From Caenimonas koreensis DSM 17982 (GTDB lineage: Bacteria > Pseudomonadota > Gammaproteobacteria > Burkholderiales > Burkholderiaceae_C): a stretch of DNA of 64,000 bases. Positions 19,025 to 28,458 of this stretch are shown one piece after another (positions within the stretch are counted from its first letter, which is position 1; each line of letters opens with the position of its first letter). A program made the position numbers and the translations under genes. The notes below the pieces were generated by a model, which did no database searches, was not told the origin of the DNA, and worked only from the letters and a program-made list of their open reading frames with translations. The stretch lies in NCBI RefSeq assembly GCF_009646335.1, contig NZ_WJBU01000001.1, forward strand, positions 186,001 through 250,000, given 5' to 3'.

Positions 19025-19993
19025 TCAAACGGCATCGCCATCGTGCCGCACCTTTGCGGCCAGCGATGGCACATGCAATTGAACCAGATAAAGAGGCCGG
19101 CCTTTGGACTCGCCAAAGATGCGGCCGATGTACTCGCCCAGAACGCCAATCGAGAAGAGCTGAATGCCGCCCAGGAAGAGCACCGTCACCATGAGCGTCG
19201 GGTAGCCGCGCACGACGTCACCCCAGATCAGGGTTCGCGCGATCACCCACGCACCAAAGACGAACGCCAGAAAGGCGATCACGAAGCCGACGTACGTCGC
19301 CAGCCTCAAGGGCGCCGTCGTGAAAGAGGTCACGCCCTCCAGCGCGAAGTTCCACAGCTTCCAGTAGTTGAACTTCGTGTCGCCGGCCGCACGCGCCTGG
19401 CGGCGGTAGTCCACCGCGATGCTCGGGTAGCCGATCCAGGCAAACAGGCCCTTCATGAACCGGTGGTGCTCGCGAAGCTTGCCCAGCGCGTCCACGGCGC
19501 GCCGGCTCATGAGGCGGCAGTCGCCCGTATCGCGCGGAATGAGCACCCGCGAGATGCGCGCCATCAACCCATAGAAGCCAGCCGCGGTGGACTTCTTGAG
19601 CCAGCTCTCGCCGTCGCGATGGGTGCGCCGGGCGAATACAACGTCGTAGCCCGCCTTCCAGTGGCGCACAAACTCGATCAGCAATGCGGGTGGGTCCTGC
19701 AAGTCAGCATCGAAGACCGCCACCGCATCACCCGATGCATAGTCAAGCCCTGCCGTGAGCGCAGCCTCCTTGCCGAAATTGCGCGACAGCGCCACCACAC
19801 AGACGCGGGCGTCGCGACTCGCCAGCTCCCGCATCAGGTCCAGCGTGCGATCCGTGCTGCCGTCGTCCACCAGGACGATCTCGAAGTCGTAGCCCGGCAG
19901 GCGGTCGAACGCGGCCGTCATCTTTTCGTGAAACAGGCGCAACACGACCTCCTCGTTGAAGGCCGGTACGACGATGGAGATCAGCTCTTGCAT
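19025..19993 (-). CDS. GtrB/DPM1-like polyprenol-phosphate glycosyltransferase (GT2)
   Basis: A 322-residue family 2 glycosyltransferase expected to move a sugar from a nucleotide donor to undecaprenyl phosphate at the inner face of the membrane. The GT-A domain has IVVPAFNEE, VDDGSTD and the DAD/DLQDP metal motif. Two C-terminal membrane segments (about 232-255 and 265-290) are as in GtrB/ArnC. The ATG at 19993 was chosen because it begins the GT2 fold; longer in-frame reading is non-homologous. It overlaps the end of a decayed membrane-protein gene by 13 bases, the likely former GtrC-like partner. Confidence 0.92.
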   Translation of the reverse strand: MQELISIVVPAFNEEVVLRLFHEKMTAAFDRLPGYDFEIVLVDDGSTDRTLDLMRELASRDARVCVVALSRNFGKEAALTAGLDYASGDAVAVFDADLQDPPALLIEFVRHWKAGYDVVFARRTHRDGESWLKKSTAAGFYGLMARISRVLIPRDTGDCRLMSRRAVDALGKLREHHRFMKGLFAWIGYPSIAVDYRRQARAAGDTKFNYWKLWNFALEGVTSFTTAPLRLATYVGFVIAFLAFVFGAWVIARTLIWGDVVRGYPTLMVTVLFLGGIQLFSIGVLGEYIGRIFGESKGRPLYLVQLHVPSLAAKVRHDGDAV

Positions 19994-21400
19994 GCCAACT
20001 CGGCCGCAGCCGTATCGTCGGTCACGACGCTGCCGCGAAACGTCGCGTAGAACCGCGGCGCAGGCGCCTTGCAGAACTGGGCCTTGAGTTGCGCGTCGGG
20101 CAACTCGATCACGAACTGCAGCGATGCATCGTGATGGCTGATCCTGAAGGCATGGCCTGGCCGTAAGCGAACGGGTTGTGATACGGCTCCAGCCCCGCCA
20201 CAAACACGGACGAGCCACGCGGCAGTTGGGCCGAGAGTTTGTCGAACGCCTCGAACTGGTCGCGGATCATCGAAGACTTGACGTCGTTGAACTCCATGAT
20301 GGTTTTGTTCCACTTGCTTTGCGCAGGAAGAACGATCAACGCCGCAGCAAAGGCAACCCCGCCCAGCCGGCAGACGCCGGGCACCGTGAGAAGCGCTGCT
20401 ACGGCCAGGGCCACAAAGAAGTGCGGTGCGTACAGGTAAAGCACTTCCAGGTGCGCCGACAACAGCAGCGTAGGCCCCAGCAGGATGACAAACCCGGCGA
20501 ACCCGACTGCAATGACCCGCCGCGCCTGCGCCGACCGCCATGCCGCATAAGCCAGCAACGGCACGGCCACCAGAAGCGGGGACCATCGAAAGACATCGGA
20601 ATAGAACACATGCTTGACGTACCACCACAAGTTGGCACCGATGCCGCCGAGGTGAAGCCCATACAGGTTGTCCTGGCGCCCACGAGTTTTTGCTTGCCCG
20701 CAAACAGCAGGTGCGCATAACTCCAGCCCAACAGCAGCATCACCGCAAGAATGCCGGCCATGCTCTTGAGCGTCTGGACGATTGTGCGGCGCTCGAGCAG
20801 GGTGCTAATCAGGAAAACGAGCGCGGGCAAACCCAGCGCAAATTCCTTGGTTCGAATAGAAAGAAAATAACAAATCGCGGCAAGTATCTGAAACAGGACC
20901 GGCCTGCCCAGCAATGACAGCTGCCACATCCATATCGTGAGAAGGCAAAGCGTCGCGGCCAGCAAGTCGAAAGCGGCGGCCGTCCAGTACACCGCGCTGT
21001 TGGCAACGATCCAAGTGCCCGCGAGCACAGCTGCGACAAGTGCCGCACGCCGCCCTACATATTTACTGCTGATGAGGTAGAGCAAAACGCAGTTGCCTGC
21101 GTGGATGAGCAACTGCACTCAAAGGAATGCGCGTGGTTCCAGCCCGAATAGCCGGTAGAGAAGTTTGATGAAAAGTGCACCCACGGGCCTGTCGTTGTAG
21201 ACCTGCTGCGGCAGGATTGAAACGATCTGCGTGACGGGTGCGAACTCGGCCAGATACAGCCAGCCCCAGTCATCTGCGAAGAAGAAGTGTCTTGCACCCA
21301 GTTCGATTCGCCCTGCAAAAACAATCAGTAAGGCGACTGCGCAACTACCAATTGCTCCCGCATGCGTGAACAGGAACCTGCGCAGAGTTTGCGCGTTCAT
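19981..21400 (-). pseudogene. Decayed polytopic membrane protein (GtrC/glucosyltransferase-like)
   Basis: One ancestral reading of about 470 residues can be followed through three lesions. The first 93 codons end in an in-frame TGA at 21119-21121, probably from TGG (Trp). The same frame then continues with many hydrophobic segments to about 20676, where the sense passes to another frame (DNLYGLHLGGIG), as if one base were lost. A second one-base loss falls near 20155, and the last frame ends at 19981 inside the GT2 start. The text before and after each break reads continuously as a membrane protein with the FFADDWGW loop of GT-C-type transferases. Sequencing error could explain one lesion, but three favour a pseudogene. 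Confidence 0.75.
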
Positions 21401-21459
21401 TGCGCCATGAGTGCGAGCCTATTCATGTTTCGATCGTGTCATCTCGTTGCGCTTTTGGG

Positions 21460-23565
21460 TCAGGCGCGCTTGCCTGAATCAATCGGTACCACGACGCTGT
21501 CATGCACAACAGCACCGAATGCCTGCTCCTTGAGCACTGCCAGCTGGTCGCGCACGCGCGCGGCCTTCTCGAACTCCAGGTTGCGCGCGTGCTCAAGCAT
21601 GAGTTTCTCAAGCCGCTTGATTTCTTTCGCAATGTCTTTCTCCGACATATCCTGCGTAGCGGCGCGTTGCAACTTATCCTTCTCCATCTGCTTGGCGGTC
21701 TTTTCGCTGTACACACCGTCGATCAGGTCCTTGATGTGTTTCGTGATGCTGCGCGGCGTGATGTTGTGTTCAAGGTTGTGCGCAATCTGCTTCGTGCGCC
21801 GGCGATTCGTTTCGCCGATTGCCTTGGCCATTGAATCCGTCATGCGGTCCGCATAGAGGATTGCCTTGCCGTGCAAGTGCCGCGCCGCACGCCCTATCGT
21901 CTGGATGAGCGAGCGCTCGGCCCGCAGAAAACCTTCCTTGTCGGCGTCCAGGATGGCAACGAGCGACACCTCAGGAATATCGAGGCCCTCGCGCAGCAAA
22001 TTGATGCCCACCAGCACGTCGAATGCACCCAGACGCAAGTCGCGAATAATCTCGACACGCTCCACCGTATCGATATCGCTGTGCAGGTAACGCACCTTCA
22101 CGCCGTTATCGCTGAGGTAGTCGGTCAGCTGCTCTGCCATGCGCTTCGTAAGCGTGGTGATGAGCACGCGCTCGTTCTTCTCTGAGCGGGTGCGGATTTC
22201 CTGCAGTACGTCGTCGACCTGGTTCGTCGCGGGCCGCACTTCCACTTCCGGGTCAATGAGGCCAGTCGGCCTGACCAGTTGTTCCACGACTTTGCCTGCA
22301 TGCTCATTTTCATATGCGGCAGGCGTGGCCGAGACGAACACGACCTGGCGCATTCGCGTTTCAAATTCTTCAAACTTCAGCGGACGGTTGTCCAGCGCGG
22401 AGGGCAGGCGAAAGCCGTACTCAACGAGCGTGGTCTTGCGCGCGCGGTCGCCGTTGTACATCGCGCCGAGCTGGCCGATCATCTGGTGGCTCTCGTCGAG
22501 GAACATCAGCGAGTCGGCGGGCAAATAGTCCGTGAGCGTGGAAGGCGGCGATCCGGGCGCCGCGCCCGACAGATGCCGCGTGTAGTTCTCGATGCCCTTG
22601 CAGTGGCCGATCTCGCTGAGCATTTCCAGGTCAAAGCGCGTGCGTTGCTCCAGCCGCTGCGCCTCGACCAGCTTGCCGTCGCCCACCAGCTGCTTGACGC
22701 GCTCCGACAGCTCAAGCTTGATCGACTCCACCGCAGACATGACCTTCTCGCGCGGCGTCACGTAGTGGCTCGACGGATACACCGTGAAGCGCGGCACCTT
22801 CTGCCGCACGCGGCCGGTGAGCGGGTCGAACAGCTGCAGCGATTCGATCTCGTCGTCAAACAGCTCGACGCGAATCGCAAGTTCGGAGTGCTCGGCTGGA
22901 AAGATATCGATCGTGTCGCCGCGCACACGGAACGTGCCGCGCTTGAAGTCCTGCTCGTTGCGGCTGTACTGCATGCGAATGAGCTGCGAGATCACGTCGC
23001 GCTGGCCGATCTTGTCGCCCACACGCGTGATGAAACGCATCTTCGTGTAGTCCTCCGGCGCGCCGATGCCGTAGATGGCGCTCACGGTGGCAACGATGAT
23101 CACGTCGCGCCGCTCCAGAACGCTCTTGGTGGCTGACAGCCGCATCTGCTCGATGTGTTCGTTGATCGAGCTGTCTTTCTCGATGAACAGGTCGCGCTGC
23201 GGCACATACGCTTCGGGCTGGTAATAGTCGTAATAGCTCACGAAATATTCGACCGCGTTCTTCGGGAAGAACTCGCGGAATTCGCTGTAGAGCTGCGCGG
23301 CCAGCGTCTTGTTGGGCGCGAACACGATGGCCGGCCGCCCCATGCGCGCAATCACATTCGCCATCGTGAATGTCTTGCCTGAACCCGTCACGCCGAGCAG
23401 TGTCTGGAACACCTCGCCGTCGTTCACGCCCTCCACCAGTTCCTCGATGGCTTTGGGCTGGTCACCCGCGGGCGGATACGGCAGGAACAGCTCGAACGGT
23501 GAGCCAGGAAAGGTGATGAATTCGCCCTTCGTCTGTTCATCAACAACTTCGGATATCTCTGTCAT
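21460..23565 (-). CDS. uvrB: Excinuclease ABC subunit B
   Basis: A 701-residue helicase-like subunit of nucleotide excision repair that verifies damage and loads UvrC. Walker A is GVTGSGKT (residues 58-65). The beta-hairpin region, DEXH-type FLDESH and the helicase motifs follow, and the C-terminal UVR motif ([18 protein letters not shown]) binds UvrC. The ATG at 23565 is preferred over an upstream frame extension that lacks family similarity. No clear LexA box is visible upstream. Confidence 0.97.
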   Translation of the reverse strand: MTEISEVVDEQTKGEFITFPGSPFELFLPYPPAGDQPKAIEELVEGVNDGEVFQTLLGVTGSGKTFTMANVIARMGRPAIVFAPNKTLAAQLYSEFREFFPKNAVEYFVSYYDYYQPEAYVPQRDLFIEKDSSINEHIEQMRLSATKSVLERRDVIIVATVSAIYGIGAPEDYTKMRFITRVGDKIGQRDVISQLIRMQYSRNEQDFKRGTFRVRGDTIDIFPAEHSELAIRVELFDDEIESLQLFDPLTGRVRQKVPRFTVYPSSHYVTPREKVMSAVESIKLELSERVKQLVGDGKLVEAQRLEQRTRFDLEMLSEIGHCKGIENYTRHLSGAAPGSPPSTLTDYLPADSLMFLDESHQMIGQLGAMYNGDRARKTTLVEYGFRLPSALDNRPLKFEEFETRMRQVVFVSATPAAYENEHAGKVVEQLVRPTGLIDPEVEVRPATNQVDDVLQEIRTRSEKNERVLITTLTKRMAEQLTDYLSDNGVKVRYLHSDIDTVERVEIIRDLRLGAFDVLVGINLLREGLDIPEVSLVAILDADKEGFLRAERSLIQTIGRAARHLHGKAILYADRMTDSMAKAIGETNRRRTKQIAHNLEHNITPRSITKHIKDLIDGVYSEKTAKQMEKDKLQRAATQDMSEKDIAKEIKRLEKLMLEHARNLEFEKAARVRDQLAVLKEQAFGAVVHDSVVVPIDSGKRA

Positions 23566-23688
23566 GGGCTTGAAAGCGTGAGCGTGGATGGGCAACGGTA
23601 AAATCGAAAGGAACCGGACAGCGTACCGCAACGCCGTCCTCTCGTGCTACTGACAACTTTCACCCTCCATCTGTCATCCAAGGAAGCT

Positions 23689-24885
23689 ATGTCCCTGTTC
23701 ACCGCCGTCGAAATGGCACCGCGCGACCCCATCCTGGGCCTCAACGAGCAATTCAACGCCGACCAGAATCCCCGCAAAGTCAACCTCGGTGTTGGCGTGT
23801 ATTACGACGACGCTGGCAAGCTGCCGCTGCTCGAATGCGTGCAGATCGCTGAAAAGCAGATGATGGAAGCGCCCAAGGCGCGCGGCTACTTGCCCATTGA
23901 TGGCATCGTGGCCTACGACTCGGCTGTGAAGAGCCTCGTATTTGGGGCCGATAGTGAGCCTGTCAAGTCCAACCGTGTCGCCACCGTGCAAGCACTCGGC
24001 GGCACTGGTGGCCTGAAGATCGGAGCCGACTTCCTCAAGAAGATCAACCCGAACGCCAAGGTGCTGATCAGCGACCCGAGCTGGGAGAACCACCGCGCCC
24101 TGTTCACGCAAGCCGGCTTCACAGTCGAGAGCTACCCGTACTACAACGCCGCCACGCGCGGCATCGACTTTGACGGCATGCTCGGCGCGCTTAACGCAGC
24201 GGCCGAAGGCACCATCGTCGTCCTGCACGCCTGCTGCCATAACCCCACGGGCTATGACATCACTGCCGCGCAGTGGGACCAGGTGATTGCCGCCGTGAAG
24301 GCGCGCAAGCTCGTTCCTTTCCTTGATATGGCGTACCAGGGCTTCGGCTACGGCATTGCGGAAGACGGCGCTGTGATCCAGAAGTTTGTCGCTGCCGGCC
24401 TGAGCTTTTTCGTGTCGACGTCTTTCTCCAAGAGCTTCAGCCTCTACGGCGAGCGCGTCGGTGCACTTTCCGTGCTGTGCCAGGACGCTGAAGAAACCAG
24501 CCGCGTGCTGTCACAGCTGAAGATCATGATCCGCACGAACTACAGCAACCCGCCGACTCACGGCGGCCAGGTCTGCGCGATGGTGTTGAACACGCCCGAG
24601 CTGCGCGCGCTGTGGGAAAAAGAGCTGGCCGGCATGCGCACCCGCATCAAGCAGATGCGCGTCACGCTGGTCGAGAAGCTGAAAGCCGCCGGCGTGAAGC
24701 AGGACATGAGCTTCATCACGCAGCAGATCGGCATGTTCAGCTATTCAGGCCTGACCAAAGACCAGATGGTTCGCCTGCGCAACGAGTTCGGCGTGTACGG
24801 CACTGACACAGGCCGCATGTGTGTGGCTGCGCTCAACAGCCAGAACATTGATTACGTTTGCGAGTCGATTGCCAAGGTGCTTTGA
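23689..24885 (+). CDS. tyrB: Aromatic amino acid aminotransferase
   Basis: A 398-residue class I PLP aminotransferase of the TyrB/AspC group, which transfers amino groups between aromatic or acidic amino acids and 2-oxoglutarate. The PLP-binding Lys is in STSFSKSFSLYGERVG, and the cofactor loop HACCHNPTG and the substrate-binding Arg region near the C terminus are present. The ATG at 23689 follows AAGGAAG at proper spacing; an upstream in-frame Met lacks similarity. It is divergent from uvrB across about 120 bases. Confidence 0.94.
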   Translation: MSLFTAVEMAPRDPILGLNEQFNADQNPRKVNLGVGVYYDDAGKLPLLECVQIAEKQMMEAPKARGYLPIDGIVAYDSAVKSLVFGADSEPVKSNRVATVQALGGTGGLKIGADFLKKINPNAKVLISDPSWENHRALFTQAGFTVESYPYYNAATRGIDFDGMLGALNAAAEGTIVVLHACCHNPTGYDITAAQWDQVIAAVKARKLVPFLDMAYQGFGYGIAEDGAVIQKFVAAGLSFFVSTSFSKSFSLYGERVGALSVLCQDAEETSRVLSQLKIMIRTNYSNPPTHGGQVCAMVLNTPELRALWEKELAGMRTRIKQMRVTLVEKLKAAGVKQDMSFITQQIGMFSYSGLTKDQMVRLRNEFGVYGTDTGRMCVAALNSQNIDYVCESIAKVL

Positions 24886-24912
24886 GGCCTGGTTCCGCGG
24901 TGCCGCGTCAGT

Positions 24913-24933
24913 GGGTAGCTGGCACGGCTACCC
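24913..24933. terminator. Possible bidirectional hairpin between tyrB and the dioxygenase gene
   Basis: GGGTAGC and GCTACCC form a perfect 7-bp stem with a 7-base loop in the 42-base gap between two convergent genes. It reaches 6 bases into the dioxygenase reading frame. No T run follows, so termination is only suggested. Confidence 0.4.
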
Positions 24934-25719
24934 CCACACCACCGACCGCATCGAGATCGACGCCAGCTGATACTTGTCGTTGAAGAACTTCACCGGCTCC
25001 TTCGCATCCACAGCACCAGCGGTGTAGAGCAACGGCAGGAAGTGGTCATACGTCGGGTGCGCCATCTGCGCGACCTGCCCCATCTTCTCGAAATTGGCGA
25101 GCGCAGCCAGATCACCCTTTTCGATCTGCGCTGCAATGGTGCCGTCAAACTCCGCGGCCCAGCTGTACGCCTGGTTGTTGGCCACCTCTCGCCGCGCGGC
25201 GCGCAGGTTGTGCACGATGTTGCCGCTGCCGACGATCAACACGCCCTGCTCGCGCAGCTTCTTCAATTCCTTGCCCAGTGCGTAATGCTCTGAAGGCGGA
25301 TGCGAATAGTCCATGCTCAGCTGCACCACCGGAATGTCGGCCTTGGGGAACATCGGCTTGAGCACGGACCACGTGCCGTGATCAAGACCCCACTTCGTGT
25401 CCAGCCCCACTGCAGGCTGCGCAATGCCTGCGCTGATCGCCTTGGCCATGGTGGGTGAGCCCGGCGCCGGGTATTGCTGTGCAAACAGCTCGGGCGGAAA
25501 CCCGCCGAAGTCGTGGATGGTGCGGGGCTTGTCCATGCCCGTCACCCACCAGCCATGCGTGAGCCAGTGCGCCGACACGCACAGGATCATCTTCGGGCGC
25601 GGCCTGCTCGTGCCGAACTCAGCGCCCAGCGACTGCCAGCTGCGGCGGTATTCGTTGTCTTCGATTGCGTTCATCGGGCTGCCGTGGCCGAGGAACAGGA
25701 CGGGCATTCTGTCTGTCAT
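24928..25719 (-). CDS. LigB-type extradiol dioxygenase, 4,5-DOPA dioxygenase (YgiD) family
   Basis: A 263-residue member of the class III extradiol dioxygenases, which cleave catechol rings with a non-haem metal. Candidate metal ligands are H12 (FLGHGSP) and H51 (SAHW), with DHGTWSVL and the GSGNIVHN segment further on. YgiD homologues act on DOPA-like catechols in vitro; the physiological substrate is uncertain. It is divergent from phaZ. Confidence 0.88.
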   Translation of the reverse strand: MTDRMPVLFLGHGSPMNAIEDNEYRRSWQSLGAEFGTSRPRPKMILCVSAHWLTHGWWVTGMDKPRTIHDFGGFPPELFAQQYPAPGSPTMAKAISAGIAQPAVGLDTKWGLDHGTWSVLKPMFPKADIPVVQLSMDYSHPPSEHYALGKELKKLREQGVLIVGSGNIVHNLRAARREVANNQAYSWAAEFDGTIAAQIEKGDLAALANFEKMGQVAQMAHPTYDHFLPLLYTAGAVDAKEPVKFFNDKYQLASISMRSVVWG

Positions 25720-25814
25720 GTCTGAAAGTATTCACTGTTAATCATTTGGATACATGAGCTACGCTCCCTATTGGTACTAACACCCCGATGTGTTGTCCCC
25801 AAGCCGGTGCTATA

Positions 25815-25825
25815 TTGCACTGCAA
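25815..25825. promoter_or_regulatory. Possible PhaR-type operator upstream of phaZ
   Basis: TTGC-ACT-GCAA is an exact inverted repeat 22 bases before the chosen phaZ start and directly after TATATT, which could be a -10 element. PHA regulators of the PhaR type recognise TGC/GCA repeats near PHA genes. The match is short and the assignment rests on context. Confidence 0.35.
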
Positions 25826-25847
25826 CAAAGAACTTGAGGCCACCTCG

Positions 25848-27233
25848 ATGCTTTACCAGATCTACGAAGGACAACGCAGCTTGATGGAGCCGTTTGCCGA
25901 TTTTGCGCAAGCAGCGTCCAAGTTGTACAGCAATCCGCTCTCCCCCTTCGGCCAGAACCCGTTTGCCCAGCGCGCGTCAGCAGGGCTCGACCTGATGTAC
26001 CGCCTCTGGAAAGACTACGAGAAGCCACAGTTCGGCATCACCACCATCGACATCGACGGCATTGACATCGCCGTTCATGAACGCGTCGAGATCGACAAGC
26101 CCTTTTGCGAACTGCGCCGCTTCAAGCGCTTTTCCGATGACCCGGCCACCCTCACCCGCCTGAAGACGCAGCCCGCCGTGCTGATCGTTGCACCATTGTC
26201 GGGCCACTACGCCACGCTGCTGCGCGACACGGTGCGCACCATGCTCAAGGACCACAAGGTCTACATCACCGACTGGAAGAACGCACGCATGGTTCCGCTG
26301 GAAAAAGGCGAGTTCCACCTTGATGATTACGTGGGCTATGTGCAGGAGTTCATTCGCCACCTGCAAGCCACCTACGGCAACTGCCACGTGATCAGCGTGT
26401 GCCAGCCCACCGTGCCGGTGCTCGCTGCCGTGTCGCTGATGGCCTCGCGCGGCGAGAAAACCCCGCTGACGATGACCATGATGGGCGGCCCTATCGACGC
26501 TCGCAAATCGCCCACGGCCGTGAACAACCTGGCCATGAACAAGAGCTATGAATGGTTCGAGAACAACGTGATCTACCGCGTTCCGACCAACTTCGCAGGC
26601 GCTGGCCGCCGCGTGTACCCGGGCTTTCTGCAGCACACCGGCTTTGTGGCGATGAACCCCGACCGCCACATGACGAGTCACTACGACTACTTCAAGAACC
26701 TCATCAAGGGCGACGACACCAGCACCGAAGCGCACCGCAAGTTCTACGACGAGTACAACGCCGTGCTCGACATGGATGCGGACTACTACCTCGAAACGAT
26801 CCGCATCGTCTTCCAGGAGTTCGCGCTGGTGAACGGCAACTGGGATGTGATCAACGACAAGGGCAAGCCCGAGCGCGTGAAGCCTGAAGACATCACGACC
26901 ACCGCGCACTTCACCATTGAAGGCGAGCTCGACGACATCTCCGGCTCCGGCCAGACCGAAGCGGCGCACGGGCTTTGCTACAACGTGCCCAAGTCACGCC
27001 AGAAGCATCTTGAAGTCAAGGGCGCGGGCCACTACGGCATCTTCAGCGGCCGCCGCTGGCGCGACCAGGTCTATCCGCAAGTGCGCGACTTCATCCAGCA
27101 GTTCAATGAAACGCCGGCTGAAGTGAAGGCACTGCCCAAGCCCGCGAAGGCAGCGGCTAAAAAAGCACCTGCGGCCAAGAAGGCACCTGTAGCCAAGAAG
27201 GCGACCCAGTCGCGCCGCACATCTGCGGCTTGA
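25848..27233 (+). CDS. phaZ: Intracellular poly(3-hydroxybutyrate) depolymerase
   Basis: A 461-residue depolymerase that mobilises PHB granules. The family uses a Cys nucleophile instead of the Ser of a lipase box; it is visible here as C185 in HVISVCQPTVP. The ATG at 25848 gives the family N terminus (MLYQIYEGQRSLMEPFADFA); an in-frame ATG 20 codons upstream overlaps the promoter-like stretch. The last 35 residues or so are a tail of AAKKAP-type repeats ending SRRTSAA, strongly basic and resembling histone H1 or PHA-granule/nucleoid linkers. Most of the tail is outside the catalytic fold. Confidence 0.93.
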   Translation: MLYQIYEGQRSLMEPFADFAQAASKLYSNPLSPFGQNPFAQRASAGLDLMYRLWKDYEKPQFGITTIDIDGIDIAVHERVEIDKPFCELRRFKRFSDDPATLTRLKTQPAVLIVAPLSGHYATLLRDTVRTMLKDHKVYITDWKNARMVPLEKGEFHLDDYVGYVQEFIRHLQATYGNCHVISVCQPTVPVLAAVSLMASRGEKTPLTMTMMGGPIDARKSPTAVNNLAMNKSYEWFENNVIYRVPTNFAGAGRRVYPGFLQHTGFVAMNPDRHMTSHYDYFKNLIKGDDTSTEAHRKFYDEYNAVLDMDADYYLETIRIVFQEFALVNGNWDVINDKGKPERVKPEDITTTAHFTIEGELDDISGSGQTEAAHGLCYNVPKSRQKHLEVKGAGHYGIFSGRRWRDQVYPQVRDFIQQFNETPAEVKALPKPAKAAAKKAPAAKKAPVAKKATQSRRTSAA

Positions 27234-27234
27234 C

Positions 27235-27888
27235 GTGAGCCCGCGGGCCGAACGCATCCACGCCGCATTGCCGCAAACGCAATGCACGCGCTGCGGCTAT
27301 CCCGACTGCGAGGGCTACGCAAGCGCGATTGACGCGGGCGAAGCCGCCATCAACCAGTGCCCGCCGGGCGGCGCGGAAGGCATCGTGCGGCTGGCTGCAA
27401 TCACGCAGCTACCCGTGGCACCACTCAACCCTGTGAATGGCGTTGAAGCACCGCGCGCCGTGGCAGTGATTGACGAGGCCTGGTGCATCGGCTGCACACT
27501 GTGTATCGACGCCTGCCCGACCGACGCCATCCTAGGCAGCAACAAGGTCATGCACACCGTCATCGAGCGTTACTGCACGGGTTGCGAGCTCTGCGTGCCC
27601 GTCTGCCCTGTGGACTGCATCAGCCTGGAGAACGTGACGGGCGACTTCACGGGCTGGCAAGCCTGGTCGCAACCGCTCGCCGATGAAGCGCTGGCGCGTT
27701 ACACGCAGCGTAAGGTCCGGCTCGCGCGCTCTGAGCTGGAACATCACCAGCAGCTGGAAGCCAAGGCGCTGGAAAAGCTGGCGGACTTGCCGGCGCATAC
27801 GCATGGCGCGCAAGGCGCAGAGGCGGACCGCAAGCGGGCGGTGATTGAGGCGGCGTTGGCGCGGGCGCGGGCCAAGCGGGGTGCGTAG
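27235..27888 (+). CDS. RsxB/RnfB-like electron-transport ferredoxin
   Basis: A 217-residue iron-sulfur protein. An N-terminal four-Cys Fe-S domain (CTRCGYPDCEGYA and NQCPPGG) is followed by two [4Fe-4S] motifs, CIGCTLCIDACP and CTGCELCVPVCP. The C-terminal 60 residues are helical and charged. It lacks the N-terminal membrane anchor of standard RnfB, and no other rnf/rsx genes are nearby, so it is likely a soluble carrier. The GTG start lies one base after the phaZ stop. Confidence 0.88.
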   Translation: MSPRAERIHAALPQTQCTRCGYPDCEGYASAIDAGEAAINQCPPGGAEGIVRLAAITQLPVAPLNPVNGVEAPRAVAVIDEAWCIGCTLCIDACPTDAILGSNKVMHTVIERYCTGCELCVPVCPVDCISLENVTGDFTGWQAWSQPLADEALARYTQRKVRLARSELEHHQQLEAKALEKLADLPAHTHGAQGAEADRKRAVIEAALARARAKRGA

Positions 27889-27930
27889 GCTGGTGGGTAG
27901 CAGGCTTACCGCTGCTTGCCCCCACCCCGG

Positions 27931-27951
27931 CCCTCCCCCGGAGGGGGAGGG
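27931..27951. terminator. GC-rich hairpin between convergent genes
   Basis: CCCTCCCC and GGGGAGGG form a perfect 8-bp stem with a 5-base loop in the 86-base gap between the ferredoxin gene (plus) and the CBS-domain gene (minus). Both strands could use it as a terminator. Its sequence resembles small GC palindromes dispersed in related genomes. Confidence 0.5.
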
Positions 27952-27974
27952 AGAAAGTCCCGGCGCCCAGCAGG

Positions 27975-28415
27975 TCAGCCCAGCGCGTCGTTCACCGTCT
28001 CGTTGAACTCCGCCTGGCTCACGGCGCCGCCAATCTCGCGTGGCAGTGCATCGCGGATCGAGAACACGCCAAGGATGCGCTTGTCAGGCCCCACGATCGG
28101 CAAGTGGCGGAAGCCGCGCTCCAGCATGATCACCAACGCGTCCGACACAGGCATTTCCGGCGGCACGCAGATCGGGTTGGGCGTCATCACCTCGCGCACG
28201 GTCGTCGTTTCAGGATCAAGTGCCTTGGCCAGCACGCGCGTCATCAAGTCGCGCTCGGTCACGATGCCGAGCAGCGAATCAGGCAGCCCCAGCACGAGCG
28301 CGCTGCCGCAATTGGCACGCGTCATCGCCCCCGCCGCTTCACGCACGCTGGCCAGCGGCCCCATCGAGAGAACGCGCTTTTGCGAACTGGACTGAAACAC
28401 GGTGCGCTCGGCCAT
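27975..28415 (-). CDS. Two-CBS-domain protein
   Basis: A 146-residue protein made of two CBS motifs (about 10-65 and 75-130; LGIVTERDLMTRVL and ILGVFSIRDAL). Stand-alone CBS pairs bind adenine nucleotides and act as energy-state sensors or chaperone partners. No effector domain is attached and the partner is unknown. A GGAGG ribosome-binding site precedes the ATG. It lies 43 bases after the korB stop. Confidence 0.9.
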   Translation of the reverse strand: MAERTVFQSSSQKRVLSMGPLASVREAAGAMTRANCGSALVLGLPDSLLGIVTERDLMTRVLAKALDPETTTVREVMTPNPICVPPEMPVSDALVIMLERGFRHLPIVGPDKRILGVFSIRDALPREIGGAVSQAEFNETVNDALG

Positions 28416-28458
28416 GACGTGACCCTCCGTTGAACTTCAATATAGGCGGGCTGCCCAC

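Noticed and set aside
23566..23688. Possible tyrB or uvrB promoter with TAAAAT
   Set aside because: No -35 element at acceptable spacing and no LexA box; too weak to list.
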